This document shows, one piece after another, positions 33,882 to 45,351 of a stretch of 64,000 bases of DNA. Positions within the stretch are counted from its first letter, which is position 1, and every line of letters starts with the position of its first letter. The position numbers and the translations under genes are program-made. The DNA lies in assembly GCA_011503125.2 (NCBI GenBank), contig WWBZ02000022.1, positions 1,922,001-1,986,000 of the forward strand. Direction: 5' to 3'. The notes under the pieces were generated by a model, which did not search any database, was not told where the DNA came from, and saw only the letters and a list, made by a program, of their open reading frames with translations. The DNA is from Botryosphaeria dothidea (taxonomy: Eukaryota > Ascomycota > Dothideomycetes > Botryosphaeriales > Botryosphaeriaceae).

Positions 33882-36642
33882 GATAGCGGCCGGTGGTGGT
33901 GGGCCTGAGCGTGTTGGTGTAGAGGCGTCCGGCGCGGGAAAAGCGAGAGACTGCGTGACAAGGACTGGAGAGCTCTCTGGCGGAATGGAGAACGGCGAGA
34001 TGAGAGAGAAGGTGACTCTTGTGTCGAGGAAGGCATTAACGGTCAGGTCAGATCAGCTTTCAGCTGCCTACGTCAAGCCACGCCGACCCCGCCATGATCG
34101 GCAGCAGGACCCGCTTGCCGTGGTTTTATCGCCCGTTCCGATATTGCTTTGATCTCAATCCTTCAGGATCGGACAGTCCGATGGTCTGTACAGAAAGCTG
34201 CCTCGCGCTGACCGAGATGGAGTTTAGGTTCTGTAAAGTTTCGGAGGAAAGTGTACCGAGGGTGACATGCTGAAGAGGGTCTGCCGGATTTCCATTTACG
34301 GGAATTCCGTTTCGACCCCGATATTTCGTGTCACTACCTTTGAGCCACGAAAGGTTCCAGTGGTATATTTGAAAGATCCGAGCTTTACCACGAAATTTTA
34401 CAAGAGGAGGCGCAAAGAATTTTCGATAATGTACTATTCGTGCGGATGAAAATGTTTAGGAGAGCCGATTACATTCACGTCCGGACCTATGCCGCAAACG
34501 TTCTACGATAAGGACTTTCTTGTATTTTTTTGGTTCGCCCTCGCAAGTAAGTTTGGAGACTGATTCAGAATCCATCTCATATATTATAGAGAAATCTGGG
34601 CAGATTAGAAGCAAGAACGAATGAAGGGCTATCGTCCCTATGTCATTCTGCATGGAGAAGACCGCAATGATCGTCAGGGGAAAGGGCAGCTGGTGAACTT
34701 TCTGAACAATCCATTTTTATAACCAAAGCTCTTCAACCGGGCAATAATTATACAGAAGAGTCTCGACTAGGTGGTTCTGGACGAACCAAAAGTTCATCGC
34801 GGCGCTTTCGCTCGTCTCCCGAGGTATCTTTTTCTCTAGCAGGGTTGCATCATTGAAATCATGTCTCAACGTTCTGCGCGCTCGACAAATTTCATGCCAA
34901 AAGCAACATAACGTACATCACACTGATCTCACAGGCATGCAAGGATGCCTACTCCGTGCTACTGTCGGAGAACTCCAGATCTGCAGTCTTCCCGAAACCG
35001 TCAAGTGCAGAGGATCAGCTTATACCAGGTCCACGAAAACGTGATAGCGAAGAACTACCATTTGACCAAGCACTCTAGAATGGCGCCTCTAGACAGTTGC
35101 TGCGTTGGGATAAGGCCATGAGGGTTTTTTGAGTATCTCGCTTTGCAATATCGTTGGCCCAGAAAAGGCTGTACACGAAATATCATGTCACGGATGCTTG
35201 ATGAAAACGACATATTCAGAGGCGAATCCAGATGTTTCCAAGGGTAGCACTCACACGAATTTAGAATTTTCCACTCGAACCTGCCATTTCCCAAAGCTCT
35301 TGCGCGCTTTTTCAGGAATCGCCGGGTTCTATAGCTGACATCAGGTCCAAGATTATCAATCCGGCTGCTGAAGCTGCTTTGTAGACTGCTACTTGATATG
35401 CATTCGCCGCTGCGATTCGAGTGTTGCTAAGATTGGCGTTGATCCGAGTGCCCTGTAACGGCATATAATCTTGATAGCTTGCAATGGAGAAAATTCGATG
35501 CCATCTGGAAGCCATCTACAGGGCTGGGAGTGGATGAGGGATCAAGGGTTGGTCGATATAGCAAGGCACTCCACTAGTGTACCTCGGCTTCAATAGGATC
35601 CGATCGAAGTCGTTGGTGATGAAACACGTATACAAAAGAAATTCTTGTCCTATTCATTTTTGTGGAAGAGGTTGGTTGGCTGGGGGGATCCGGTCGTGGT
35701 CCACTGAAGATTCCCAAATTTTGTAGGGGCAGTGAATCTTTGCATGCATTGAGCACAATACCTGAATATATTTCAACAGGGTTTCGGAACCATTCAAAGA
35801 TCTTTGTTGCCATAATACCCGAGATACGGCGAAGAGGAAGCGATCTCTCCGACTGGTCGTACATATTTGTTATCCTTGGAGGACGCTTTATTTGGAGTTC
35901 ATAGACATTGTGGTGGAATGCTTGGTCTCGAGCAAAGGCCCCAGCCACATTGAGGTCGTCAGCACCATGATGAATAGCCCTCTTATTATGTGATCTCCAA
36001 GGTCGACAGAGAGGCTATTCTGAGCGGTGGGGCAATTTGGGTTTGCGGATGCACGAATACCGAACCCGAATTACGGAACACGAGCAGCGCCGATCTTGCT
36101 TGTTCTGCCTGTCAAAACATTGCAGCAGGCACAATAATGTGTTTCACCGGCGTAACAGGTCCGCTAAGTAGGGCAACAACTTCCAGTCGTGCTAGCACAT
36201 TCCCAGAACGTACCCGAATACGAGGTCAATATTTTGCAGAGTCCCCTCGAGATTTCATGGGCATGATGTTTCAAAGTTATGTTTGGACGCACGCAGTGAG
36301 ACGTCTTGCCTGTATTAGGGCAGAATCGACCCTTGGAGCCACTCCCTCAGCCTGGATGTGGTCGTCACCTCGCATAGAGTTCGGATGGGGCTGGACGCCC
36401 GATAAACTTCTCGATCGATGTATAAAGCAACTTAGTGATACCCCTTACCGCTCACCTCTTAGTAAAAGCCGATCACCTTTACTCATTTAACCCCACTGGA
36501 CCTTTTTTTTTTTTACATCAACTCCATTCAGTTCTTACCATCTACCTCTCCCATTGTCTCCCTTTTTCATTTCTGTGGCCTCAACTCGTTCTTTCTTGTG
36601 ATATCTCCTCAAAATTGGGTCCCTCCCCATAGAAAATCAGAT
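33882..36642. other. Long intergenic stretch, AT-richer and apparently decayed
   Basis: About 2.7 kb between divergent starts. From about 34200 to 36600 the base composition is visibly more AT-rich than in nearby genes. Minus-strand frames at 35574-35948 and 35312-35515 and a plus frame at 35990-36490 do not splice into anything I know. A poly-T tract lies near 36507-36516, shortly before the RTA1 start. A relic of a gene or of a mutated repeat is possible. Confidence 0.4.
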
Positions 36643-37595
36643 ATGGCAGAACACGAGATTCCCAAGTACATATACGAGCCCAACTCTATCCTGGCGGGTG
36701 CAGTCGCGGCAGTTTTCGGAAATATCGCTCTTCTGCAATTATGGCAAAACAAGAAGTGGAAGACCTGGTGGTTCATCCCATTTGCTCTTTGCGGATTTGG
36801 TAAGTGGACAGCACCTTTGCTCATTCAGACACTGATGTCCTGTTAGGCGAAGCCCTTGGCTGGGTAGGCCGATTCATTAACTCACGCCAGGCGCCGGATT
36901 ACGCGACCTTTCCGTACGCGGCGCAGTTTTGTATTATCCTGGCATCACCTGTCCTTCTCAGCTCATCGATGTACTTGGTGATGGCTCGAATCGTGGTAGC
37001 CACAGGTGGAGAGGCACATTTTCCCATCAAGATGAAGTGGTTCACCAAGGCATTTTGCGGAGGAGACAGCAGCTCCTTGGGCATGATGGGCATAGGTACG
37101 CCATGGTTTCTATCTCGAAGAAAAACTCAATCTAAATAATAGTCTACAGGAGGTGCTCTGTTCGCCAGTTCGAGTGACCCGAGCAAGGGCCTTGGGAACT
37201 TTGCCGCGAAAATCGTCCCCGCAGGCATCGGCCATCACATCATCTTTTCGGTCGTCTTCATCGTCGTAACAGCCATATTCCACGTACGCATTACGCGCAA
37301 CCCTACAGTGCGCTCGAGCACCATGAGTCGAGACTGGATGCAGTTCATCTGGTTCTTCTACCTCTCGAACATTCTCCTTATTGTCCGCAATGTCTTTAGG
37401 ATGGTCGAGTTCCTGCAGGGACCCATCGGAACGCTGAATTCCAAGGAGTACTACTTCGTGCTTTTCGACAGTTTGCCAATATTTATCATCATGGCGCTCT
37501 TCAGCTTCCGCCACCCGCATCTCGTCACCAACAGTCGTGGAAGTCTCCTGTTGGACGAGGAGACCCCCGGCAATGCCTACGAGATGCGAAAGTAG
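36643..37595 (+). CDS. RTA1-like lipid-translocating membrane protein
   Basis: RTA1-domain protein, a fungal seven-TM family linked to resistance to 7-aminocholesterol and other toxic lipids, and to sphingoid-base export (Rsb1). Exons 36643-36799, 36847-37095 and 37150-37595 give 283 residues, with introns of 47 and 54 bp, both phase 1. The short N-terminus contains YIYEPNSILAG. The family hallmarks EALGWVGRF and ILASPVLLSSSMYLVMARIV follow. The usual aspartate-led helix appears as CGGDSSSLGMMGIGG, less hydrophobic than normal. IRNVFRMVEF appears here as VRNVFRMVEFLQG. The tail after FRHPHLV is short. It probably sits in the plasma membrane. Confidence 0.9.
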
Positions 37596-37999
37596 GTGGC
37601 TAAGATAGGGAATCCTTTGACGAATTCGAAACGAAAGTGGCGTTTGGATATCATTATTGTCTACGAGGGCGACGGTTGCTGTTACCTATGATTGCGTCTC
37701 GCATGCAAACAAGCGGGACTTGTTTGCCATGCAATTTCTGGGATGCTTGGGTTGGTCATTCGCTTTTGATTGTTAGTTCCAGTACGCTTATTTATGATCC
37801 TACCGGTTCAGATCGTCCTGCTTGCTTGTTTTGGGCCACAATGTCTTTCACGTTTTGTTTTTGAACTTGCTCATCAAGCGACCAATCAAAACCTCCGCAC
37901 GCCGCAATCACCCGGAGGGCGGCCATCGTCTGATCCATCAAGAACACGCGAAATAGCTACAGATTACTCTTGCATAAGCCCTAGTGTACGCAACTTTCG
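37596..37999. other. Convergent 3' region, RTA1 / CorA-like
   Basis: About 400 bp holding the 3' ends of two convergent genes. No ORF of interest. Confidence 0.5.
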
Positions 38000-39391
38000 T
38001 CAAGCTGCAGTAGCAAATTCTTTCTTCCTGGGGCTGAAATTCCACCAGAGATACACAACGATCGCCGTGACCGGGATTGCGATGACCCAAAACACCCAAA
38101 AAAGAGAAGAAAGGTGAACACCGCTAGTCTGGTCGTCCTCTACGCTGAAGTCGAAAAAAGAGCTGCTGAATACCGTAGCTATGAGGGTGCTGGGTAAGAA
38201 GACTAAGGTGATGAGCGCGATTGTGTGCATCGACCGGCTGTCTTCTTGCGTAACGATGTTAAATGCCTGCAAGATTAAACTCTGTGAAGACCGCACGCAT
38301 TGAGTGTGGTCTTACCAGACTTGTTATGTTTGCGATTCTCTTCTCGAGACTTGCAAGCCGTAGGTGTGTTGCTTTGAACATGCGAGCGCTGTGAAGGAGC
38401 TTCTGCTCTATGTTCTGGGCACTTCGTATGGTATTTGTGGTGCTGCGTGTGCGGTAGCACTCGAGCAGGTCGCTGCTCATGTACTGGGCAGCTTGAAATG
38501 CCTCCGACATATAGATCTGGTGTTTGGAGATGTTGTGCAGCTCAGAGAAATCAATGGACTTCCCCGCACGTTTATCTTGAGCCGTCCTTTCCAGAGTGTC
38601 CTTCAACTGTTAGCGCAATCACTCAAGATGGCGTATCTGTGGCTGTACACCTTTTCAATGTTCCGAAATACGTCTGCGAGAGTCCATGCGACATCATCCA
38701 TGACTTTGAATAGCGCGGAGAGAACGAGATTGAGCATGAAAAAGGCATCGTTCAAGTGTGCCTCAGAAACTTGCAGCTCGTTGAGTTCTTTGAGAAATTG
38801 ATACGGTGCATCAAAGCATAACAGTGTGGACTGGTCGCTACCGCCACTTGCATCTTTCTCCTCGATGAGTACGAAAGCGAAGTTGTACCATGCACGATCT
38901 TGTTTCTTGTCGCTAGAGATAACAGGTGTGGCAATGTGCAGAGGCCTGCCTTTGTCGTCCCGCTGCACTTGAACACTCTTAGACACAAGGCGCATCCATG
39001 TTACTGTGTTGCATCAGCCAACTGCCCGAGCATTTCTTCCACGAGGCCTACCGGTACGCTGCTCTGCGACATCTGTGAACGTTCCAAACCCATGGTTTAC
39101 ACTTTGATCTCTTTCCAAAAAGAACTCGTTCGGGACGCGATGCCGCTCAAGGAAAGCAGCGAGAACGGGTTCCAGTGCTGGTATGACACTGTCTCGTAAT
39201 AATGATCTGCTGAAGTGAGCAGAGCAGAAGGAGATATACGCAAAAAGAGAAAGAGCTCACAGGACGCGGAAACGACCATGCCACGGAACAGGCCTCCGGA
39301 GGAAATCAGAAATATCACAATTCGACTTCATTGCCTTCGTTCCTCCTGGTGTCCATATCCACTCAGTCACAGGAAAGCGGGTGTTTGACAT
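38000..39391 (-). CDS. CorA-like (Mg2+ transporter-fold) membrane protein
   Basis: Protein of the fungal CorA-like group: a soluble alpha/beta N-terminal domain, a long coiled-coil stalk and two C-terminal TM helices. Exons 39391-39261, 39209-39052, 39003-38651, 38606-38316 and 38266-38000 give 399 residues. Introns of 44-51 bp were placed by frame; the 44-bp one (38650-38607) is at the lower limit. Joining exons 1-3 gives FRVLRSLLRDSV...VPNEFF and TWMRLVSKSVQV. The stalk (residues about 190-310) contains HLRLASLEKRIANITSL and the family's FNIVTQEDSRSMHTIALITLVFLPSTLIAT, leading into TM1. TM2 is FWVFWVIAIPVTAIVVYLWW. The GMN tripeptide of true CorA is absent, so magnesium transport should not be assumed. 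The start at 39391 is the only ATG in frame before the conserved part; the N-terminus is uncertain. Confidence 0.8.
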
Positions 39392-40375
39392 GACGAAGGC
39401 TAATGTGTGTGTACATGAGAGAAGGACACCCAATGCTTGTGGACTACTTGAGTGAAAAATCTGCAGACATGAGCGGCCTGTGTCGCAGCAGCATGCCAAC
39501 CACGTTAGGATAGGACTGACTGAACATACGAGTCAAGCCTCACAGATACAAGCGCTCGTGTGACAGCTTGCTTTGCCAAGCAATTTATCAAGAGTGGGAA
39601 ACGCTGTGGCGTCAAGCTGAAGTGATGGGGGCGAAGAAAAGCGAAAACCGACCATTCAGACGAAACGGGGCGCGCAGCTGAAAGCAAGGGTCTTTGGGAC
39701 ACGGCTTGACTCGGAAGTCTACAATAATAAATATAGCTCTCTGCATCAAGGGCCACGCTAATGCCTTAGTCTCCAGCTGCTGCCTGGGCTCTGATTCTGA
39801 AGCCTGCGTTGCCCCATTTGTATGCCAGGTCCGATCATCTTTCCGCTTCAAGCCTCAGCACATGTTTCATCCTTCCCCACGCGAGACTGTTCCTGGGTAT
39901 GTTGTCCCACAATGAGCAGACGCAGGTCGGAAATTGCCGCTGTGTCCAAGCATTCCCCCACATTCAGTCGCTGCCTAATTGGTGATTCTCGCTACCCTCG
40001 CACAGCCAGAACAGTATCGGGCGCAAGGCTGGATATATGGCTTTCTCTCAATGCAGCCACGACAATATTCTCGTCACACCTGTCCCGAAAGAGCACACCC
40101 TCAAAATTTTCGCCTCAGCTGGCAGCGCCACGCGAGCGGTGATTTGCTGGATTTGGCTGACCGAGACCTCTGCAACTGATTTCGCCCCCAAGTATGAGCG
40201 GCCCTTACCCCGTTTCGTACTCCAGGAAATTAGTTGATCGATTGCCGTTGTACAGCCATAGATTATGTATCCTACATTTATAAATCTGTACGGGGCGCCG
40301 AAAAGTCTCCGATGTGGTGGAAGAGCTCTGTGTCTTTTTTCATTCCCATCTTGACACCAACTTAGCCAAAGCATC
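39392..40375. other. Divergent promoter region, CorA-like / HET-like
   Basis: About 980 bp. Frames up to 138 codons occur on both strands with no recognisable content. Nothing else was seen. Confidence 0.4.
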
Positions 40376-43339
40376 ATGGTCAGTCCACATGTCCCTTGCT
40401 GTAAATCATACTGACATAGAAGCAGGCCAACCCAAGGCATGGCGGAGGATACGATCCTAACCATGACATCGCGATGACGGAGGCAAACAATGTAAGAGCA
40501 GTTCCAATCTCCCTGAAGGCTTGGCTAATGGCATTTTGCAAGTACCCTCAACGACACGGGGGAGGCTATGACCCAAACGCACGGAGCTTCCAACAAAACC
40601 CAGGCATTTACCATGCTCCAGCTCAGCATCAGGCACCCATGGTTTGTACTCCTTCCTTAAGCGCATCAAGAATTCGCACTGATAAGTATCAGCAATATTA
40701 TCAGCAAACTCCGGTACAGCGCCCTCCTCCAGACCGGCAGAACATGCTGGCAAGGCTCTTGTGTAGCTGGTGTTGACGAAACTGGGAATATTTAAAGGAG
40801 CAGAAGTACCCGGAAGCCGACGTTTCTGCTGTCATTCATCCCCCCAACTATGTACGTAGCCACAGTGCATTTCTGTACGCAAGTATTGATCCTGGCTCAA
40901 GTCCCGCGTTCCCAAAGGTTGGGTGAATGCGCTCAACCCCCGTTCTCGATTCCGCTGGAAGAAGCCACACTTCTACCAAGAGCCCGCGTGGAAGTATGAT
41001 CCAGCATCCAGCTTCAGACACCGCGACTGTATGACCCGTGTGCAGCAGGGTGCTGAGGATGACCGGTACCTCAGCCCCTTCGATGGACATATTGCGAAGC
41101 TGCTTGTCCAATGTACGGACGAGATCTACGACAACCAAGGCAACTCGACATACCGCCGCACCTATATCCGCAACGTGAGCACCAAGATGCTCCGTCTTGC
41201 AAACTGGCCTACCAATCACTTCGATTGGGTGAAGGGTGAGTATAAGGAGCACGGAACAGGTTGGCTGATTGCCAAGTGGATCCCAGCCTGTCTTGCTCTT
41301 ACCGTCATGGTAAGCAACTCCACTCTCTATATATTTGTCAAGCTTACGTTCCCAGATATTGTTCTACGATGACGGTGCGCAGGAGCGGAACGGGGGAAAC
41401 TACGATGTATTCGCGTACCGGTACCATGGCTACGCGAAGGTGGCCCGCAACGTCCTGGAATATCCCACCAACTCTGATAAGTAAGTGTTGTGTAGTCTGA
41501 GACTTTTCAAAGCTGTTGCTGACGATATCAGGCGCAATGCATCCGCAAATACCATCAACAAAGATGGAAATGCTATCATGGAACGCATCCTGAGCCCGCG
41601 CTACCTCTGCATCCTGGAAAACCCCTCCGACCGAACAAGAAATCATGGAATAACCATTCAGAGGGTTGATTCTGAGGGGAAAAATAATTGGACAGGTAAC
41701 TACCTGTTTGTCGCCTACACTGCTGAGCAGTTCAGCGACAAATCCGAGGAAGACATGAAGACATTGCACCACATCGCCGAGACTGCTACAAGGGCCGCCG
41801 GCAAGGCTGCCTACTGGATTGGCTGTAGCTGCATGCCTGAAGATGATGAACTGGAGGAAGATGTCTTCCGTATCAGCGACGTGATCCGTGGTGCTGCAGC
41901 CCTGTGCATTGCCGTGGGACCCTCCAGCGGGACGAAAGAGATGACAACTTGGGACATGCTCCGACAGTGGGGCCAGCGCCTGTGGACGTTCCCCGAAGTT
42001 CTCCTCAGCCCCAACAAGGACCACATCCTGGTCTACACTCGTGGACAGCTTGACAAGCCTCTTAAAGTGTCAAAGAAGCAGTTCGCGAGCAGTATCTGGG
42101 ATGATGCCAGGGTGGCTCGTCAGCTGGTCGACCACTACGAAGGCAACCTGGCTCTCAGCCGCATCGAGCTAAACACGATTGCTCTGCAGTGTCTTCAGAG
42201 CCGCGATACGCATGAGCACCTACCAGGCGACCATTCATACGCTTTGATGGGCCTGCTCCGTGTGCGGCCGCAGGTTGATCCTACCGATTCCGCATTCCAA
42301 GCATTCGCAAGACTCTCTCTTGCAAATGACAGTGACATGCTTCTGGAGCGGCTGATCTGCACTCTTCCAAAAACGCAAGACCAGCCCTGGTGGTCAATGG
42401 ACGACGCATGGAACTCCAGCCTTTGGGACATCTACCCGCAGTGCCAGATTGCCGGTTAGTCACCGCCAACCAACCACCCATCCCAGTACTAACCAAAGCC
42501 AGGCATCTGTGACGACGACTCGGTCATCATCGACGGCGCCCTCGGCGCCTCCATCCGCTGGAAGTCCTTCGCCCCTGTCAAAGACCTGCGCCGCACCAGC
42601 TGGAAGCGCTTCTTCGCGCAGCTCGTCATGCACTCCTCCGGCATCCTCTTCATGATCTCGATCGTGCTCTTCATCTTCAAAGTCGTCGCGGTGGGCGCCG
42701 TCTTCTTCCTGCTCTCCGCGCCCTTCATCATCGCGGCCCCCTACCTCCTGCGCGTCATGTACTCCGGCAAGTTCTGGTACTCGCAGCCGTGGTTCTTCGG
42801 GTTCGAGGGGTACCTCGACATCGAGACGATCGAGTCCCAGATTTTCGGTGCGCGTCTGGGCCGCTTGGAGTGGTCGGCGTATGGCTCGCCGCTGGCGAGG
42901 CACCACAAGAACGAGTTTGGGGAGTGCATCGGGGATGACCCCACGACGGATCCGGTCGTCGCGGATATTGCGGAGAGGGCGAAGTATGCGAGCCCGAATG
43001 AGCAGCGTGTGAGTATCCCCCCCCCCCCCTTCTCTGATTGCAGTGATAGAAGTGTTTGTATTGACTTGAAAAAAGATTTTCACGCTCATTGATACCCGGA
43101 GCATGGAGGTCATCTTATTCCAGGCTGTAAGGCCACCTGTCGGCGTCCTCATCTGCGGCTCTGAGGGCGGCATGCAGAGGGCGGTGGGTGTCTCGTACGA
43201 TTGGACCACTGCGACGTGCTTCCGTGAGACCGTGTTCCGTTTTGACTCCACTGTGCATGACAAGATGGACAGGGTCCCGAGGACGAAGTTGGGCCTCAAG
43301 CGGCCGTTGACGCGTGCCAAGTACGTTGGAGAAATGTGA
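40376..43339 (+). CDS. HET-like large membrane-associated protein
   Basis: Member of a fungal family that I recall with labels such as heterokaryon-incompatibility-like protein. Ten exons keep one frame: 40376-40378, 40426-40491, 40543-40641, 40687-40749, 40798-40851, 40902-41309, 41356-41480, 41532-42454, 42503-43008, 43076-43339; 836 residues. The first coding exon is only ATG. Exon 4 is followed by a GC-AG intron (GCAAGG...AAAG, 48 bp). Exons 2 and 3 both encode RHGGGYDPN, and the first 100 residues are Q/P/Y/G-rich. The HET-like core is AYWIGCSCMPEDDELEEDVFRISDVI...CIAVGP and GQRLWTFPEVLLSP. It matches in pattern the HET WxDxxCxxQ, surface-exposed helix and RxWTxQE elements. Two adjacent TM helices (exon 9, FMISIVLFIFKV and AVFFLLSAPFIIAAPYLL) precede the terminal FEGYLDIETIE domain. 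Role unknown; a part in non-self recognition is only inference. Confidence 0.83.
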
Positions 43340-43544
43340 AGGAGCGTGGCCCTGTGTCTATACTTTTGATTCCGGAGAGTGTATCCGCTCACTCTCGTTG
43401 TCCGTTTCTGATACTGCTTGGATATCCTGGGCTGCGAGTAACGGTGCCTTTTGTAATGCTCTGTATGCCATTGAATAATGAATCTCTATTACTTTTCGAT
43501 TACATCCCCCTGGACCACTCTTTTAAGATAAGGCGCTTCCGCGC

Positions 43545-45351
43545 CTACTTCTCAAGCCTGCCAGCTCTGCTCGGGTCCCTCCACCACTCACACTGCTTCC
43601 TCCTGATAGCATCGCCCTCCACCCTGCTATTACCAAATGCCTCCATCCGCAACTGCAATCCAGGGATACCCTCGGCATTGTTATCAACGTACTTGGGCCA
43701 CTTGGGCACGCCAGTCCTGTTACCAGCATTGGGGTCACCGAGCGCGATGAAGTCCGAGAAGTACCCCTGGAGGAGCGTACCAACATCTGGGTACTGGACG
43801 CCGGTAGGGTACGCGTCGAACGGCTCGGCCCAGGTGTACTTGGTGTCGGCGGTATGGGGAATGCCCTTCCAGTCGGGGAAGGTGTTGTTGACGACGAAGT
43901 GCAGCTTGTGCACGGGGACACCGGCAGACGACAGGCGTATCGCGGTCTCCTGGCCCGCGCACGCGTACATGTGGTCGGTCAAGGCCGCAGAGAGGCGGTC
44001 GTACTGGGTGGAGTTGGGGCTGTGCGCGTAGGGGGAGTAGGTGCCGTTGACGTCGCCGGTCGGGTCCGGGTAGAGGGACGCCAGGTCGGCGAGGTCCTGG
44101 TCGGTGAGGCCGGGGATGAGGTTGTGGACGAAGGCCAGGAATTGGTCGTTGGTCTCGAGGTCTCCCGTCGTGTAGTACTTGGCCTCGTCGCGCACGTTGG
44201 TGGTGATGGCGGGCACGTGGTAGAATTGGCCGTTGATGCCGGAGGTGGAGCCGGCTTGCTCGAGAAGGGGCCCGCCGCGGGTGGGCTGGAAGGGCCAGGT
44301 GATGGCGTAGGAGGACTCGTTGAAGAGGAGCGTGCTGGCCAGCTGGATCGAGGAGATGGGAGCGGCGCGCAGGCAGCCGAGGAGCGCCTCGTCCGTGCTG
44401 TTGGCAACACCGCTGCAACCAATCAGGCCGAGATATTCGGCGAACTGGGCCTGGTACAGAGGGTATGAAGCATTGGGGAAGGCACGAGCAGTGACACCAC
44501 CGGATTGGAGGATGGCCTGAGAGAATAGCGGCGAGGCACCCTCGGTCTTGTTGTAGTTGTGGAAGAGGTGAATGCCCACAGAGTGCGCACCGGCCGAGCG
44601 ACCGCCAATGGTCACGCGTGCGGGGTCGCCACCAAAGACAGAGATGTACTGTTGCACGAACTTGAACAGTAGCTCCTGATCAAGAAGGCCGAGGTTGAGC
44701 AGACCAAGGCGTTCAAATGCGGGAGACGGGAGGAAACCAAGAGAGTTGACCTGTGTACATTTAACCTTCTTCGGTTCCGCCCAAAGTATTGGGGCGCCTT
44801 ACCCTGTAGTTGAAAGTCACAACGACCAAAGGCTCCCTGGAGTTTGCCACGAAAGATGCACCATCAAAGCTTCTGGAAGAACCAGCAACGAAACCACCCT
44901 GTCTGTGTTAGGTTTCTGTTCATCGAGGCGAGTCTGGTTTACCTACTCCGTGAATCCAGATGAGGACCGGCAGCTTCTCGTCTAAAGACACGTTCTGAGG
45001 ACGGAAAACATTCATGCTCAAGCAGGCCTCATCCTGAGCATAGGACAGTTCAGAAGGATCCTGAATGCATGAATACCCGTACTGCGAGGCGTTCTTCCAC
45101 CCAGAGAATGCTGCCGGAGGCCCAACTGGAGCGAACCGGCTCTCTCCAACAGGCTGAGAAGCATAGTCGATGCCGAGCCATGCGTTGACCGTGGCCGGAA
45201 GAGGTTTCTTGGTCAAGGTCTGGCTGACGGTCGTGCCGACAAAGCTGCCATAGCTAGTGAGCGTGACGCCGGGTGCGATTTTAGCCGCCGAAAGGTTCGT
45301 GAGGACGGCGAAAGCAGTGAGGTAGTGCTGGAAAGCGCGGAGGAGGCCCAT
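43545..45351 (-). CDS. Secreted type-B carboxylesterase/lipase
   Basis: Alpha/beta-hydrolase of the carboxylesterase type-B (cholinesterase-like) family, hydrolysing carboxylic esters. Exons 45351-44947, 44898-44803 and 44750-43545 give 568 residues. The start at 45351 gives a signal peptide (MGLLRAFQHYLTAFAVLTNLS). An upstream ATG at 45426 would add 25 residues but lies only about 6 bp from a TATATAAG box, so it is probably outside the transcript. Motifs in order: EACLSMNVFRP, the oxyanion-hole HGGGFVAGS (spanning an intron), GGRSAGAHS with nucleophile Ser219, and GIPHTADTKYTW with the likely catalytic histidine. Several NxS/T sites fit secretion. Lipid, cutin-derived or phenolic esters are possible substrates. 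Confidence 0.9.

Noticed and set aside
33123..33908. 261-codon plus-strand frame opposite the DUF1989 gene
   Set aside because: Arginine/histidine-rich product typical of an antisense shadow; the minus-strand protein has clear family motifs.
35574..35948. Minus-strand gene candidate near 35.3-35.95 kb
   Set aside because: Two frames (35574-35948 and 35312-35515) could in principle be exons, but I could not join them into a protein resembling any family.
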